Below the pieces are notes generated by a model that saw nothing but the letters and a program-made list of their open reading frames with translations, was not told the origin of the DNA and ran no database searches. Made by a program: the position numbers and the translations under genes. From SZUA-547 sp963669265 (GTDB taxonomy: Bacteria; Pseudomonadota; Alphaproteobacteria; Rhodobacterales; Rhodobacteraceae), in the NCBI GenBank assembly GCA_963669265.1, contig OY769916.1, positions 3,782,001-3,846,000 on the forward strand: a stretch of DNA of 64,000 nt, in the 5' to 3' direction. This document shows, in pieces, positions 56,455 to 64,000 of the stretch (positions are counted from its first letter, which is position 1; every line of letters starts with the position of its first letter).

Positions 56455-57591
56455 GTGACCACATCCGATCCGCGCTTCGCCGAACTGCCGACACCCTGCC
56501 TGTTGCTGGACGAGGCCAAGCTGAACTGCAATGTGGCCCGCCTTGAGGAGCGCGCCCGCGCGCTCGGCGTCGCGTTGCGCCCGCATATGAAGACCGGCAA
56601 ATCGGTCGAGGTCGCCAGAAGCGTGACCGGCGAGGATTTGAGCGCGCCGATCATCGTATCGACCTTGGCGGAGGCTGAGGTCTTCGCTGACGCTGGCTAT
56701 CGCGACATCATGTACGGCGTGGGCGTCGCGCCCGCGAAACTGAATCGAGTCAAGGCGATCCGAGACAGGGGCGCGGACCTGTCCATCATTCTGGACTCGC
56801 AGGCGCAAGCACAGGCGATCGCCGAAGCTGGCGGCGCATTCCCCGCCCTTATCGAGATCGACGCGGACGATCACCGGTCGGGCGTGCGGCCCGGAGACCC
56901 GGAGTTGCTCGCCATCGGGCGCATCCTGGCGGACTGCGGCTCGCTGCGCGGGGTGATGACCCATGCTGGCGAAAGCTATGAGGTCTTTGGCGCGGAGGCG
57001 CATGCGGCCTGCGCCGAACAGGAGCGCGCCGCCGTCGTCGCCTGCGCCGAACAATTGCGCGCCGCCGGACTCGACTGCCCGGTGGTCAGCGTCGGCTCGA
57101 CGCCGACGGCCCATGCGGCGCGGGACCTGACCGGCGTTACGGAACTGCGGGCTGGCGTCTATACGTTTTTCGACCTGTTCATGGCGGGCATCGATGTTTG
57201 CAGGATCGACGACATCGCGATCTCTGTGCTGACCACCGTGATCGGACATCAGCGCGCAAAGGGCTGGATCATCACAGATTCCGGCTGGATGGCCATGTCG
57301 CGGGACCGGGGCACCTCAAATCAACGAGTCGATCAGGGCTATGGGCTTGTTTGCGATGAAAGTGGCGCGGTGATCCCCGATTTGATGGTGCTAAAGGCCA
57401 ATCAGGAGCATGGGATCCTCGCGATCCGGCCCGGGTCCACAGCAATATTGCCGGATCTTCCCATCGGCGCGCGTCTGCGCGTCCTGCCGAACCATGCCTG
57501 CGCGACGGCGGCGCAGTATCAGAGCTATCACGTGATCCCGCCCGAACCGGGCGCGCCGTTGAAAGAGTGGTCCCGGTTCGGCGGCTGGTGA
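56455..57591 (+). CDS. DSD1-family PLP enzyme (D-threonine aldolase/D-serine dehydratase-like)
   Basis: A 378-residue fold-type III PLP enzyme. LPTPCLLLDEAKLNCNVARL opens the barrel, the PLP lysine is in RPHMKTGKSVE, and the C-terminal metal site is in LPNHACATAAQY. Members cleave or dehydrate D-3-hydroxyamino acids; the exact substrate is not shown. I chose GTG at 56455 (GGGGG upstream) because homology starts there. A frame open from ATG 56299 would run through the third dnaE-tail copy and lacks homology. It follows the dnaE-tail repeat region. Confidence 0.8.
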   Translation: MTTSDPRFAELPTPCLLLDEAKLNCNVARLEERARALGVALRPHMKTGKSVEVARSVTGEDLSAPIIVSTLAEAEVFADAGYRDIMYGVGVAPAKLNRVKAIRDRGADLSIILDSQAQAQAIAEAGGAFPALIEIDADDHRSGVRPGDPELLAIGRILADCGSLRGVMTHAGESYEVFGAEAHAACAEQERAAVVACAEQLRAAGLDCPVVSVGSTPTAHAARDLTGVTELRAGVYTFFDLFMAGIDVCRIDDIAISVLTTVIGHQRAKGWIITDSGWMAMSRDRGTSNQRVDQGYGLVCDESGAVIPDLMVLKANQEHGILAIRPGSTAILPDLPIGARLRVLPNHACATAAQYQSYHVIPPEPGAPLKEWSRFGGW

Positions 57592-57755
57592 ATTTTGGCG
57601 TCATCCTGCCAACGCCAGGCTTTCGACCTATACGAGTCTGCAAGGGCGGTTCTTCGCTTCCCATTTTGCGCGAGGTTCGGCACACTCGGATCGATCAGGG
57701 CGACGATATTTCCCTGTCGATCCCGATGGTCCCATGTATTTCGGTGGGGGCGAAC

Positions 57756-58997
57756 ATGTTGAGACCCTTTCTGCTGGCCATTGCTTGTCTGCTGTTCTGC
57801 AGCCCATCGCACGCAGGTGAGCGCGTGGCGCTGGTGATTGGGAATTCGGAATACGAACATGTCGCCCGCCTGCCGAACGGCGCACGCGACGCCGTCGATG
57901 TCGCGGACGTTCTAACGGGGCTGGGATTTCGCGTCATCTCCGGCGCGGACCAGACCCGCGCGGAAATCCTGACCCTCGCGCGAGAGGTCAAGCGCACGCT
58001 GAAACCCGATGATATCGCGTTGTTTTATTTCTCCGGGCACGCCGTTCAAATCGGCTCTGAGAACTTCATCATTCCCATTGACGCGCATGGCTCGGATTTG
58101 GAGAAGGTCAAGCAGAGCTCGGTCAAATTGCAGACCATTCTGGCCGAAATGGAGAAGGAGGCGGACCGGAACATCGTCATTCTGGACGCCTGCCGCAACA
58201 ACCCGTTCGACATCAAGAACTCTGCGCGATCGATCGGCGGCGTGGCGCGGGGCCTCGCCAAAGTTGATGTGGGCGTCGGCTCGTTCATCGCCTTTTCAAC
58301 GCAGCCGGGAAATGTCGCGCTGGACGGAGAGGGCGACAACAGTCCGTTCACCGCCGCCCTGCTCAAATACCTGCCGTCAAGGGACGACGATCTGCACGAG
58401 GTGATGCGGAAGGTCCGGCGCGACGTGATCGAAGATACGGGCAGCTCTCAAATCCCGTGGGAGAATTCTTCGCTGATCGAGCGGATCTATCTCGCCGCGC
58501 CGGATGCGCGCACGGAAATCGCCGTAGAGAGGCCCACCCCGCCGCCGCCGGAGAATGAACCGAAATTCACCCATCAGGTCGCAGGGCTCGATCCGAACGG
58601 GGATGGATTTCTCGCCCTGCGCAGCGGCACCACGTCGTCGGCGACCCGCATCATGAAGATGACGGAGGGCGCGCGTCTGGAGTTTCTGGGGCAGGACGGC
58701 GTTTGGTTTCATGTGCGCACCGAGGATGGCGTGGAGGGTTGGGCGCATTCCAACTGGATACGTTTTGTCGGCCTGCAAAGCGCGGCGAGCGAGGAAAGCT
58801 GCGACAGCCTCTGGTATCAGCGAAATGCGATCTTCGCGCGCAACGGCTATTGCTTTCAGGGCGCGCGCGGGCGTCAGGCGTTCTCGAACAGCGGTTGCAG
58901 GATCGGCGTTGCGGCCGGCGACATTCCGCTCACAGCGGCGGAGCGACGAGAGGTGGAGCAGATTGTGGCGAGAGAACGCGCCCTGCAATGCCGCTAA
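57756..58997 (+). CDS. Exported caspase-like (C14) protease with SH3 and YARHG domains
   Basis: A 413-residue protein. A signal peptide (about residues 1-20, ending SHA) is followed by a caspase-fold domain with catalytic H95 in YFSGH and C146 in ILDACRNNP. After a Pro-rich linker (260-270) comes a bacterial SH3 domain (about 275-340, ending GVEGWAHSNWIRFV) and a C-terminal YARHG domain (about 350-412, QRNAIFARNGYCF). SH3 and YARHG modules suggest action in the periplasm on cell wall or envelope. GGGGGC precedes the ATG. Substrate unknown. Confidence 0.88.
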   Translation: MLRPFLLAIACLLFCSPSHAGERVALVIGNSEYEHVARLPNGARDAVDVADVLTGLGFRVISGADQTRAEILTLAREVKRTLKPDDIALFYFSGHAVQIGSENFIIPIDAHGSDLEKVKQSSVKLQTILAEMEKEADRNIVILDACRNNPFDIKNSARSIGGVARGLAKVDVGVGSFIAFSTQPGNVALDGEGDNSPFTAALLKYLPSRDDDLHEVMRKVRRDVIEDTGSSQIPWENSSLIERIYLAAPDARTEIAVERPTPPPPENEPKFTHQVAGLDPNGDGFLALRSGTTSSATRIMKMTEGARLEFLGQDGVWFHVRTEDGVEGWAHSNWIRFVGLQSAASEESCDSLWYQRNAIFARNGYCFQGARGRQAFSNSGCRIGVAAGDIPLTAAERREVEQIVARERALQCR

Positions 58998-59125
58998 GAA
59001 AGCCCGTAGCAAGGACGACAGGCATAGGTGGCCCGCCCCTTTTCACCCGCCTTCGCCTTGCCTCTCCCCCTGCTCTGCGCTAGCTCCTGCCGCTGAGATT
59101 TGACCCCAATACCGGAGCCAGACCC

Positions 59126-59530
59126 ATGATCGGACGCCTCAACCATGTCGCCATCGCCGTGCCTGACCTGGAGGCCGCGGCGGCGCAGTACCGCGACGCG
59201 CTGGGCGCGAATGTCGGCGCGCCGCAGGATGAGCCGGATCACGGCGTCACGGTGATCTTCATCGAGTTGCCGAACACCAAGATCGAGCTGCTCTATCCGC
59301 TGGGCGACGCGTCGCCGATCCAGGCGTTCCTCGACAAGAACCCCTCGGGCGGCATTCACCACGTCTGTTACGAGGTCGAGGACATCATCGCCGCCCGCGA
59401 TCATCTGAAAGGCCAGGGCGCGCGGGTGCTGGGCAATGGCGATCCAAAGATCGGCGCCCATGGCAAACCAGTGCTGTTCCTGCATCCCAAGGATTTCAAC
59501 GGCACGCTGGTCGAGCTGGAAGAGGCCTGA
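59126..59530 (+). CDS. mce: Methylmalonyl-CoA epimerase
   Basis: A 134-residue vicinal-oxygen-chelate protein that interconverts (R)- and (S)-methylmalonyl-CoA in propionate metabolism. It starts LNHVAIAVPDLEAAAAQYRD; the metal ligands lie in NHVAIAV, IELLYPLG, GGIHHVCYEV and LVELEE. The next gene, a DUF1467 protein, begins 5 bp downstream, the usual arrangement in Rhodobacterales. Confidence 0.94.
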   Translation: MIGRLNHVAIAVPDLEAAAAQYRDALGANVGAPQDEPDHGVTVIFIELPNTKIELLYPLGDASPIQAFLDKNPSGGIHHVCYEVEDIIAARDHLKGQGARVLGNGDPKIGAHGKPVLFLHPKDFNGTLVELEEA

Positions 59531-59535
59531 GTCCG

Positions 59536-59802
59536 GTGTTCTGGACCTCCGCCGTCGTCCTCTACATGGTGATCTGGTTCATGACGCTCTTCGTCGTCCT
59601 GCCGATCGGTTATCAAAGCCAGGAGGAGGAGGACGGAGAGGTCGTGCCCGGCACGCCCCCCGGCGCGCCCTCGACGCCGATGCTGAAGCGCAAATTCATC
59701 TGGACCACGATCGCCGCCACCCTGATTTGGGGGGTGGCGTATCTCGTGGTCTCCTCCGGCGTGATCCCGCTCTCTTCCGTCGACTTTTTCAGCCGATCCT
59801 GA
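59536..59802 (+). CDS. DUF1467 membrane protein
   Basis: An 88-residue protein with two hydrophobic segments (about 4-25 and 55-75) joined by an acidic loop EEEDGEVVPGTPPGAP, which is the family hallmark (VVPGTP). Function unknown. The GTG at 59536 is used; an internal ATG is possible. Coupled to mce. Confidence 0.8.
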   Translation: MFWTSAVVLYMVIWFMTLFVVLPIGYQSQEEEDGEVVPGTPPGAPSTPMLKRKFIWTTIAATLIWGVAYLVVSSGVIPLSSVDFFSRS

Positions 59803-59881
59803 CCTTTCACGCCGCCTCGGCGCAGGCGCGTCCGAATCGTGCTAGACTGACCGCGCAGCGCAGTAGAAAGGATCATGATCC

Positions 59882-60007
59882 ATGAAGATGATTGCTCTGG
59901 CGCTCAGCGCGTTTCTGCTCGCGAGCACGGCGGCTGTGGCTGGCCCGTGCATCGGCGATCACGACAGCGCGGAGAAGCCGATCGTCTCACCGACAATCGG
60001 AACTTAA
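59882..60007 (+). CDS. Small exported peptide (41 residues)
   Basis: A short frame with a convincing signal peptide (MKMIALALSAFLLASTAAVA) and a 21-residue mature part with one cysteine (GPCIGDHDSAEKPIV). AAAGGA lies 9 nt upstream of the ATG and a strong hairpin follows 31 bp after the stop. These support expression; no family is known to me. Confidence 0.5.
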   Translation: MKMIALALSAFLLASTAAVAGPCIGDHDSAEKPIVSPTIGT

Positions 60008-60038
60008 AACCGCCCGCAATCTGCGGTCAGCGGTTCGG

Positions 60039-60064
60039 AAGGCCGGGGCTTACGCTCCGGCCTT
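60039..60064. terminator. Bidirectional hairpin between the 41-residue peptide and the EI24 gene
   Basis: AAGGCCGGGGC, loop TTAC, GCTCCGGCCTT forms an 11-bp stem with one G-T pair. It overlaps the last codons of the EI24/CysZ-like gene on the minus strand and can serve both convergent genes. Confidence 0.5.
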
Positions 60065-60763
60065 CGCGCGCAAGCGGTGGAATGTATGGGTGAAGGCGGC
60101 GACGCCGATCACCGGCACCAGAAGGTTCAGGAACGGGATCGAGAGCGGCGCAGCCATCAGTATCCCGGCCATCCAGATCCGCCCCAGATACTTCTGTCGC
60201 AGAGCCTTGACGTCGTCCAGCGGCATGCGGCGCATCGCGACCAGCTCAAAATACTCCCGGCCCAGAAGATAGCCGTTCACCACCACGAAGGAGAGCCAGG
60301 CGAAGGGCGGCAGGGTGAACATCAACACCAGATAAACGATCAGCGCCAAAATGTTGGCGCCGATGAGGGCCAACAGGAACTGGCCCGCGTTGACGGCGAT
60401 CTCTTTGAAGCCTTGATCGCGCGCCGCCGGCAGGCCGGGAAAATGCTTTGCTTCGACCGCGTCGGCGATCTCCTCCAGAAAGAACCCGACGATGACCGCC
60501 GCAACCGGGAACATCAGGAAGATCGAGGCGACCACCGCGAACCAGAACCCGACGCTCTGCGCGGCTTCATCCAGGAACGTCACCTCCTGATCGATCACGG
60601 GAAGCGTGAATGAGATCGGCGGAACGAAACCGAGGGCGAAATTCACCAACCAGACCGTCGCGGCGAGCGCGGCGATGGTGATGGCCAGCGACTTGAGCAG
60701 CACGCCGCGAAACTTCGGGTCGAAGATCTGCGCCAGCGCCTTCGAAACATCATTTAAGAACAT
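60050..60763 (-). CDS. EI24/CysZ-like membrane protein
   Basis: A 237-residue protein with about five membrane segments and the family features GFFLEEIADAVEAKHFPG and NGYLLGREYFELVAMRRM. CysZ proteins take up sulfate; this family is broad and no sulfate assimilation genes are near, so no specific transport role is claimed. GAGG precedes the ATG at 60763; the frame stays open to 60802 without support. Confidence 0.83.
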   Translation of the reverse strand: MFLNDVSKALAQIFDPKFRGVLLKSLAITIAALAATVWLVNFALGFVPPISFTLPVIDQEVTFLDEAAQSVGFWFAVVASIFLMFPVAAVIVGFFLEEIADAVEAKHFPGLPAARDQGFKEIAVNAGQFLLALIGANILALIVYLVLMFTLPPFAWLSFVVVNGYLLGREYFELVAMRRMPLDDVKALRQKYLGRIWMAGILMAAPLSIPFLNLLVPVIGVAAFTHTFHRLRAKAGA

Positions 60764-60857
60764 CGCATCCTCGCCTGTTCGACCGCCTCGCGGCCCGAAC
60801 ACGCGATGTAAGGCGCCGAGGCGAGATTCGAAACCCCGCCGCGACGCTTCCTCTCAG

Positions 60858-61469
60858 CTAAGCGGCCGCGGGCAGCGAAATCGCCTCCGCCTCGGCCATT
60901 GCGTCCTCGACCGCGTCAGGGTTCTGCATCTTCGCATCCGCAGTGATGAAGGTGACGTCGTCGAGGCCCACAAAGCCCAGCGCATGGCGCAGATAGGCGG
61001 AGTGAAAGTCGACGGGGGAGCCGACCGGCACGCCATCGGAAGACAGGGCGACATAGACTTTCTTGCCCTTCAGCAGCCCCTCAGGCCCCGCCGAGGAGTA
61101 GCTGAACGTGGTCTTTGGCCGCGCGATCAGGTCGATCCACGCCTTCAGAGACGCCGGGATCGAGAAGTTGTACATCGGAGCGGCGATTACGATCACTTCC
61201 GCCGCCTGCAACTCGCCGATCAGCGCGTCGGATTCAGCGAAGGCTGCGCGGTCTGTTTCGTCATACTCCTCGGGCGTCTTGCCGCGATTGGCGACCCAGT
61301 AGGCGTCGACAAGCGACACGCCCTGAGAGAGGTCGCGGATCTGATCCGCGCCGCCCAGGCTGTCGGCGATGCGCCCGGCGATCTGGTTGGACGTGGATGT
61401 CTCGGGCGAGGCGCTCGACTGGACCACCAGAACGCGGCGTTCGCCGGGATGCGTGTTGACTGTGCTCAT
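60858..61469 (-). CDS. azoR: FMN-dependent NADH-azoreductase (AzoR family)
   Basis: A 203-residue flavodoxin-like protein: VVQSSASPETSTSNQIA is the FMN phosphate site, APMYNFSIPASLKAWIDLIA the main signature, and FSYSSAGPEGLLKGKK the second FMN loop. It reduces azo dyes and quinones with NADH. It is preceded by an AT-rich region with an inverted repeat that may bind a regulator. Confidence 0.92.
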   Translation of the reverse strand: MSTVNTHPGERRVLVVQSSASPETSTSNQIAGRIADSLGGADQIRDLSQGVSLVDAYWVANRGKTPEEYDETDRAAFAESDALIGELQAAEVIVIAAPMYNFSIPASLKAWIDLIARPKTTFSYSSAGPEGLLKGKKVYVALSSDGVPVGSPVDFHSAYLRHALGFVGLDDVTFITADAKMQNPDAVEDAMAEAEAISLPAAA

Positions 61470-61532
61470 CTCGTTTCTCCCTGTCTCACTTCGCCGTCAG
61501 AGGGTCTGACCGGCGTGTTGAGACAAAGATGG

Positions 61533-61561
61533 CGATGTGTTCGATGATATTTAATACATCG
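61533..61561. promoter_or_regulatory. Possible operator upstream of azoR
   Basis: CGATGT, 17 bp, ACATCG forms an inverted repeat in AT-rich DNA 64-92 bp before azoR. Azoreductase genes are often controlled by MarR/HxlR-type regulators, but none is adjacent; the site is by pattern only. Confidence 0.3.
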
Positions 61562-61591
61562 ATATGATCAATCACTGTTTCCAATAATGCA

Positions 61592-61984
61592 TCAATTAGA
61601 TAGGAACTCGGACAGGCTCCGCGCGATCGCCTCGCGATCTTTCAGCTCGCATTCCCATATCACCAAAACGCTCCAACCCATTGCGGATAATTCGCTTATC
61701 GCCTCCATGTCCCGCGCCATGTTGCGTGCGATCTTGGCTCGCCAATACGCCGCGTTGGTCTTTGGCGCCCGCGCGCCGCGCTTACAGTCATGGCCGTGCC
61801 AGAAGCAACCGTGCACGAAGATCGCGCGCTTGCGCCCGATAAAAGCTATGTCGGGCCGCCCCGGTAGATCGCGACGATCCAGCCGGTAGCCGGTATGCCC
61901 CAGCGCTCGGAGCAAGGCGCGCACCTTTAGTTCCGGTTTGGTGTCGCGCCCTTTGACGCGGCGCATCACATCTGACCGGTCCAT
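61592..61984 (-). CDS. vsr: Very short patch repair endonuclease Vsr
   Basis: A 130-residue nuclease that nicks T:G mismatches arising from deaminated 5-methylcytosine. MRRVKGRDTKPELKVR, LPGRPDIAFIGRKRAIFVHG and CFWHGHDCKRG are the family motifs, with the zinc ligands Cys and His. The ATG at 61984 starts MDRSDVMRRV, where homology begins. Usually vsr adjoins a cytosine methyltransferase; none is seen in this window. Confidence 0.9.
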   Translation of the reverse strand: MDRSDVMRRVKGRDTKPELKVRALLRALGHTGYRLDRRDLPGRPDIAFIGRKRAIFVHGCFWHGHDCKRGARAPKTNAAYWRAKIARNMARDMEAISELSAMGWSVLVIWECELKDREAIARSLSEFLSN

Positions 61985-62186
61985 CAGACCCTCGGCTGGT
62001 CGCCGCTGGCGGCGCGGAAAGCGGTGTCGGAACGGTGGGAAAGGGGCATGGCGCGCATATGTCCTGTCGAGAATCTCTCCTTCGGTTTCTATCACGCCCG
62101 AAGGGGCGAAATCCGGCTGACCCTGATCGGGGAGGTGATACAGTCGGGAAGAGTCGCCGCCGCGTCATTCAAGTCAGGGGAGAGAC

Positions 62187-63179
62187 ATGGACGTCAACGA
62201 AGACACGCTTGAGCTGTTGGAGCGCCGCTTGTCCGAGAGCGTCGCCAATCGCGTCCGCACCCGCATGTTCTGGATCTATGGCGTCATCGGCAGCGGCGTT
62301 TTGGGCGGGTTCGCGTTTCTGGGCGTCAACTTCATCTCTCACCTTGAGGAAAGCGCCCTGAACGCCGCCGCCAAGCGGGCGGAGTCGATCGTCGCCGATC
62401 AGGTCGGTCCGGTCGTGGAATCGGCGAAAAAGGCGACCGAGCTGGCCGAAACCCAGGCGATCCGAGCGCAAGCGCAGCTGGAGTTGATGGCCAAGTCGAC
62501 CGCCCGCCGCGAAGCGGAGATCGAAGCGGCGCTGAGCCGCCTCCGCCCAGCGGTCGAGAAGATGAATGTGCGACTGGACCAGATCCAAAGCGACATCGAC
62601 GCCGCGATCGCGAAAGCCGATCAGCAGTTTCAGCGCAATGAGGACCGGTTCGCCTATGCCGGCAATTTCGCGGAATTGTCGCAAAGCGTCGCCGATCTGG
62701 CCGACCAGTTGCGTACACTGGACGCCGACATGGAGGGTTTGCGCGCCACTCAGCCGTTGCCGGAGCCGGGCGCCGGATATTTCGAGTCGCCTGCGCAGAT
62801 CGCCATCGGCAAGGTCATCGAGACGGCCGACGCCTACAGCCCGCAACTGATCGCGCCCGAGACCTCGAACACCGTGTTCGTGCAATATTCGGGGAGCCAG
62901 AGCGGCTTGGTGTCCCGGATCTCCGCCTCGCTGAACAAACAGTTCGGCTATGTGGTGCCGGGGGCGGAGCGCGTCGACTTCGCCGAGGGGATGGCCGAGG
63001 TGCGCTATTTCTTCGAGAACGACGCGGCCGCCGCGAAGCAGTTGTCAAAGGACGTCAACGACATCCTGTCCGAATATGACGTCGAGGCGAACGTAAAGCC
63101 CCATTCTCTGGTCGATTTCAAAGGACCGAAGCCGAAACCGGGCGTGCTGGAGCTTTGGCTGGATCCAAAGCCCCGGTGA
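62187..63179 (+). CDS. Membrane-anchored coiled-coil protein with a C-terminal LytR_C-like domain
   Basis: A 330-residue protein with one membrane helix (about 26-50), a long coiled coil (about 50-190), and a C-terminal alpha/beta domain (about 225-310: VFVQYSGSQSGLVSRI, AEVRYFFENDAAAAKQL) that resembles the LytR_C/VRYF domain. The domain is common at the C-termini of envelope and regulatory proteins; its ligand is unknown. GGAGAG precedes the ATG at 62187. It has no close link to the neighbouring vsr or aspS. Confidence 0.7.
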   Translation: MDVNEDTLELLERRLSESVANRVRTRMFWIYGVIGSGVLGGFAFLGVNFISHLEESALNAAAKRAESIVADQVGPVVESAKKATELAETQAIRAQAQLELMAKSTARREAEIEAALSRLRPAVEKMNVRLDQIQSDIDAAIAKADQQFQRNEDRFAYAGNFAELSQSVADLADQLRTLDADMEGLRATQPLPEPGAGYFESPAQIAIGKVIETADAYSPQLIAPETSNTVFVQYSGSQSGLVSRISASLNKQFGYVVPGAERVDFAEGMAEVRYFFENDAAAAKQLSKDVNDILSEYDVEANVKPHSLVDFKGPKPKPGVLELWLDPKPR

Positions 63180-63196
63180 CGTTTAGCCGATAGCGC

Positions 63197-64000
63197 CTAG
63201 TCCTGTGGGATCACCCGGAGGCCGAGATCGCGAAGCTGCTCGTTGGTGGCCGGGGCAGGGGCCTGCATCATCAGATCCTCGGCGCGCTGGTTCATCGGGA
63301 ACATGATGACCTCGCGGATATTCTCCGCGCCCGCCAGCAGCATGACGATCCGGTCGACGCCGGGCGCGATGCCGCCATGGGGCGGGGCGCCGTAACGGAA
63401 CGCGTTCAGCATGCCGCCAAAGCTGTCCTCGACCGTCTGCTGGTCGTAGCCGGCGATCTCAAACGCCTTGAACATGATCTCGGGCTTGTGGTTCCGGATC
63501 GCGCCCGAGGAAAGCTCGATGCCGTTGCAGACGATGTCGTACTGATAACCGAGAACGTCGAGCGGATCCTTGGTCTCCAGCGCCTCCAAGCCGCCCTGCG
63601 GCATCGAGAACGGGTTGTGCGAGAAGTCGACCTTCTTCGTCTCTTCGTCCATCTCGTACATCGGGAAATCGACGATCCAGCAGAACTTGAACTGCTCGGT
63701 CTCGGTCAGGCCAAGCTCCTCTCCGATCACGTTGCGCGCCTTGCCCGCGACGTCGAGGAAACTGGCCGGCTCGCCCGCAAGGAAGAACGCGGCGTCCCCC
63801 GCGCCGAGGCCGAGTTGCTGGCGGATCGCCTCGGTCCGCTCAGGACCGATATTCTTGGCCAGCGGTCCGGCGCCCGCGAGGCCGCCTTCTTCTTCACGCC
63901 AGAAGATATAACCCATGCCGGGCAGACCCTCCTTCTGCGCGAAGGAGTTCATCCGATCGCAGAATTTGCGGCTGCCGCCCGTCGGGGCCGGGATCGCGCG
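63197..64000 (-). CDS. aspS: Aspartyl-tRNA synthetase, C-terminal part (5' end outside window)
   Basis: The gene enters from the right edge; about 267 C-terminal residues are visible. FCWIVDFPMYEMDEE, VDFSHNPFSMPQGG, GIELSSGAIRNHKPEIM and RYGAPPHGGIAPGVDRIVML are class II aspartyl-tRNA synthetase motifs, including motif 3. It charges tRNA-Asp (or Asp/Asn if non-discriminating). The reading frame continues beyond 64000 upstream of MNSFAQKEG. Confidence 0.95.
   Translation of the reverse strand, partial: RAIPAPTGGSRKFCDRMNSFAQKEGLPGMGYIFWREEEGGLAGAGPLAKNIGPERTEAIRQQLGLGAGDAAFFLAGEPASFLDVAGKARNVIGEELGLTETEQFKFCWIVDFPMYEMDEETKKVDFSHNPFSMPQGGLEALETKDPLDVLGYQYDIVCNGIELSSGAIRNHKPEIMFKAFEIAGYDQQTVEDSFGGMLNAFRYGAPPHGGIAPGVDRIVMLLAGAENIREVIMFPMNQRAEDLMMQAPAPATNEQLRDLGLRVIPQD

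Overview
The window is a stretch of alphaproteobacterial chromosome, most like Rhodobacterales. It is GC-rich and densely packed, and its gene order is typical of that group: erpA-dgt-argS-SPOR-nagZ-scpA-scpB; bamE / yceD-rpmF-plsX-fabH-ihfA-merR with tRNA-Pro; nrdR-ribD-ribE-ribBX-ribH-nusB; hdaA; ppk and ppx; short-form proS-lolC-lolD-dnaE; and mce-DUF1467. I cannot name a genus from sequence alone. No rRNA operon, integrase, transposase, insertion sequence, prophage or CRISPR array was seen.

Layout. 1-9.9 kb: a partial ornithine/lysine decarboxylase divergent from an Lrp-type regulator, a DUF3592 membrane protein, a YbjN protein, valS, a CPBP membrane protease, a small repeat protein, ilvD, and a visibly AT-rich DUF4062-like gene directly after ilvD. 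9.9-12.7 kb: xthA and two paralogous exported proteins separated by an AT-rich region with a perfect CtrA-type box. 12.2-20.3 kb: Fe-S, dGTPase, arginyl-tRNA, cell-envelope and condensin (ScpAB) genes, ending in a rhodanese-like protein without the catalytic cysteine. 20.3-26.5 kb: dCTP deaminase, tRNA-Pro(GGG) with a terminator, MerR, IHF alpha, and the fatty-acid/phospholipid start genes with ribosomal protein L32. 26.5-31.4 kb: accessory metabolic genes (MFS transporter, GST, Imm11-like protein, cytochrome P450, ABM protein). 31.5-38 kb: the riboflavin/NusB operon, nrdR and glyA. 38-46.4 kb: nadK, an AI-2E exporter family protein, hdaA, polyphosphate kinase, an amino acid dehydrogenase, an acyl-carrier-like protein and exopolyphosphatase. 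46.8-54 kb: proS, lolC, lolD, dnaE. 54-56.4 kb: two unknown genes, each followed by a degraded extra copy of the dnaE 3' end. 56.4-64 kb: a DSD1-like PLP enzyme, a caspase-SH3-YARHG protein, mce, DUF1467, an EI24/CysZ-like protein, azoreductase, an orphan Vsr nuclease, a coiled-coil membrane protein and the C-terminal part of aspS.

How it works together. Most of the window is housekeeping: translation (valS, argS, proS, aspS, rpmF, tRNA-Pro), DNA replication and segregation (dnaE, hdaA, scpAB, dgt, dcd, nrdR), envelope biogenesis (lolCD, bamE, nagZ, plsX, fabH) and cofactors (riboflavin, NAD kinase, Fe-S). Accessory genes sit at a few edges: after ilvD, after xthA, between GST and P450, and after dnaE.

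The most unusual feature is the dnaE 3' end. The last 17 codons plus stop occur three times (54001-54054, 55649-55702, 56336-56389), each time preserving the ending V-S-H-V-E-x-F-stop. Each of the two intervals holds one gene of unknown function. This looks like repeated insertion at the 3' end of an essential replication gene, with no recombinase in the window.
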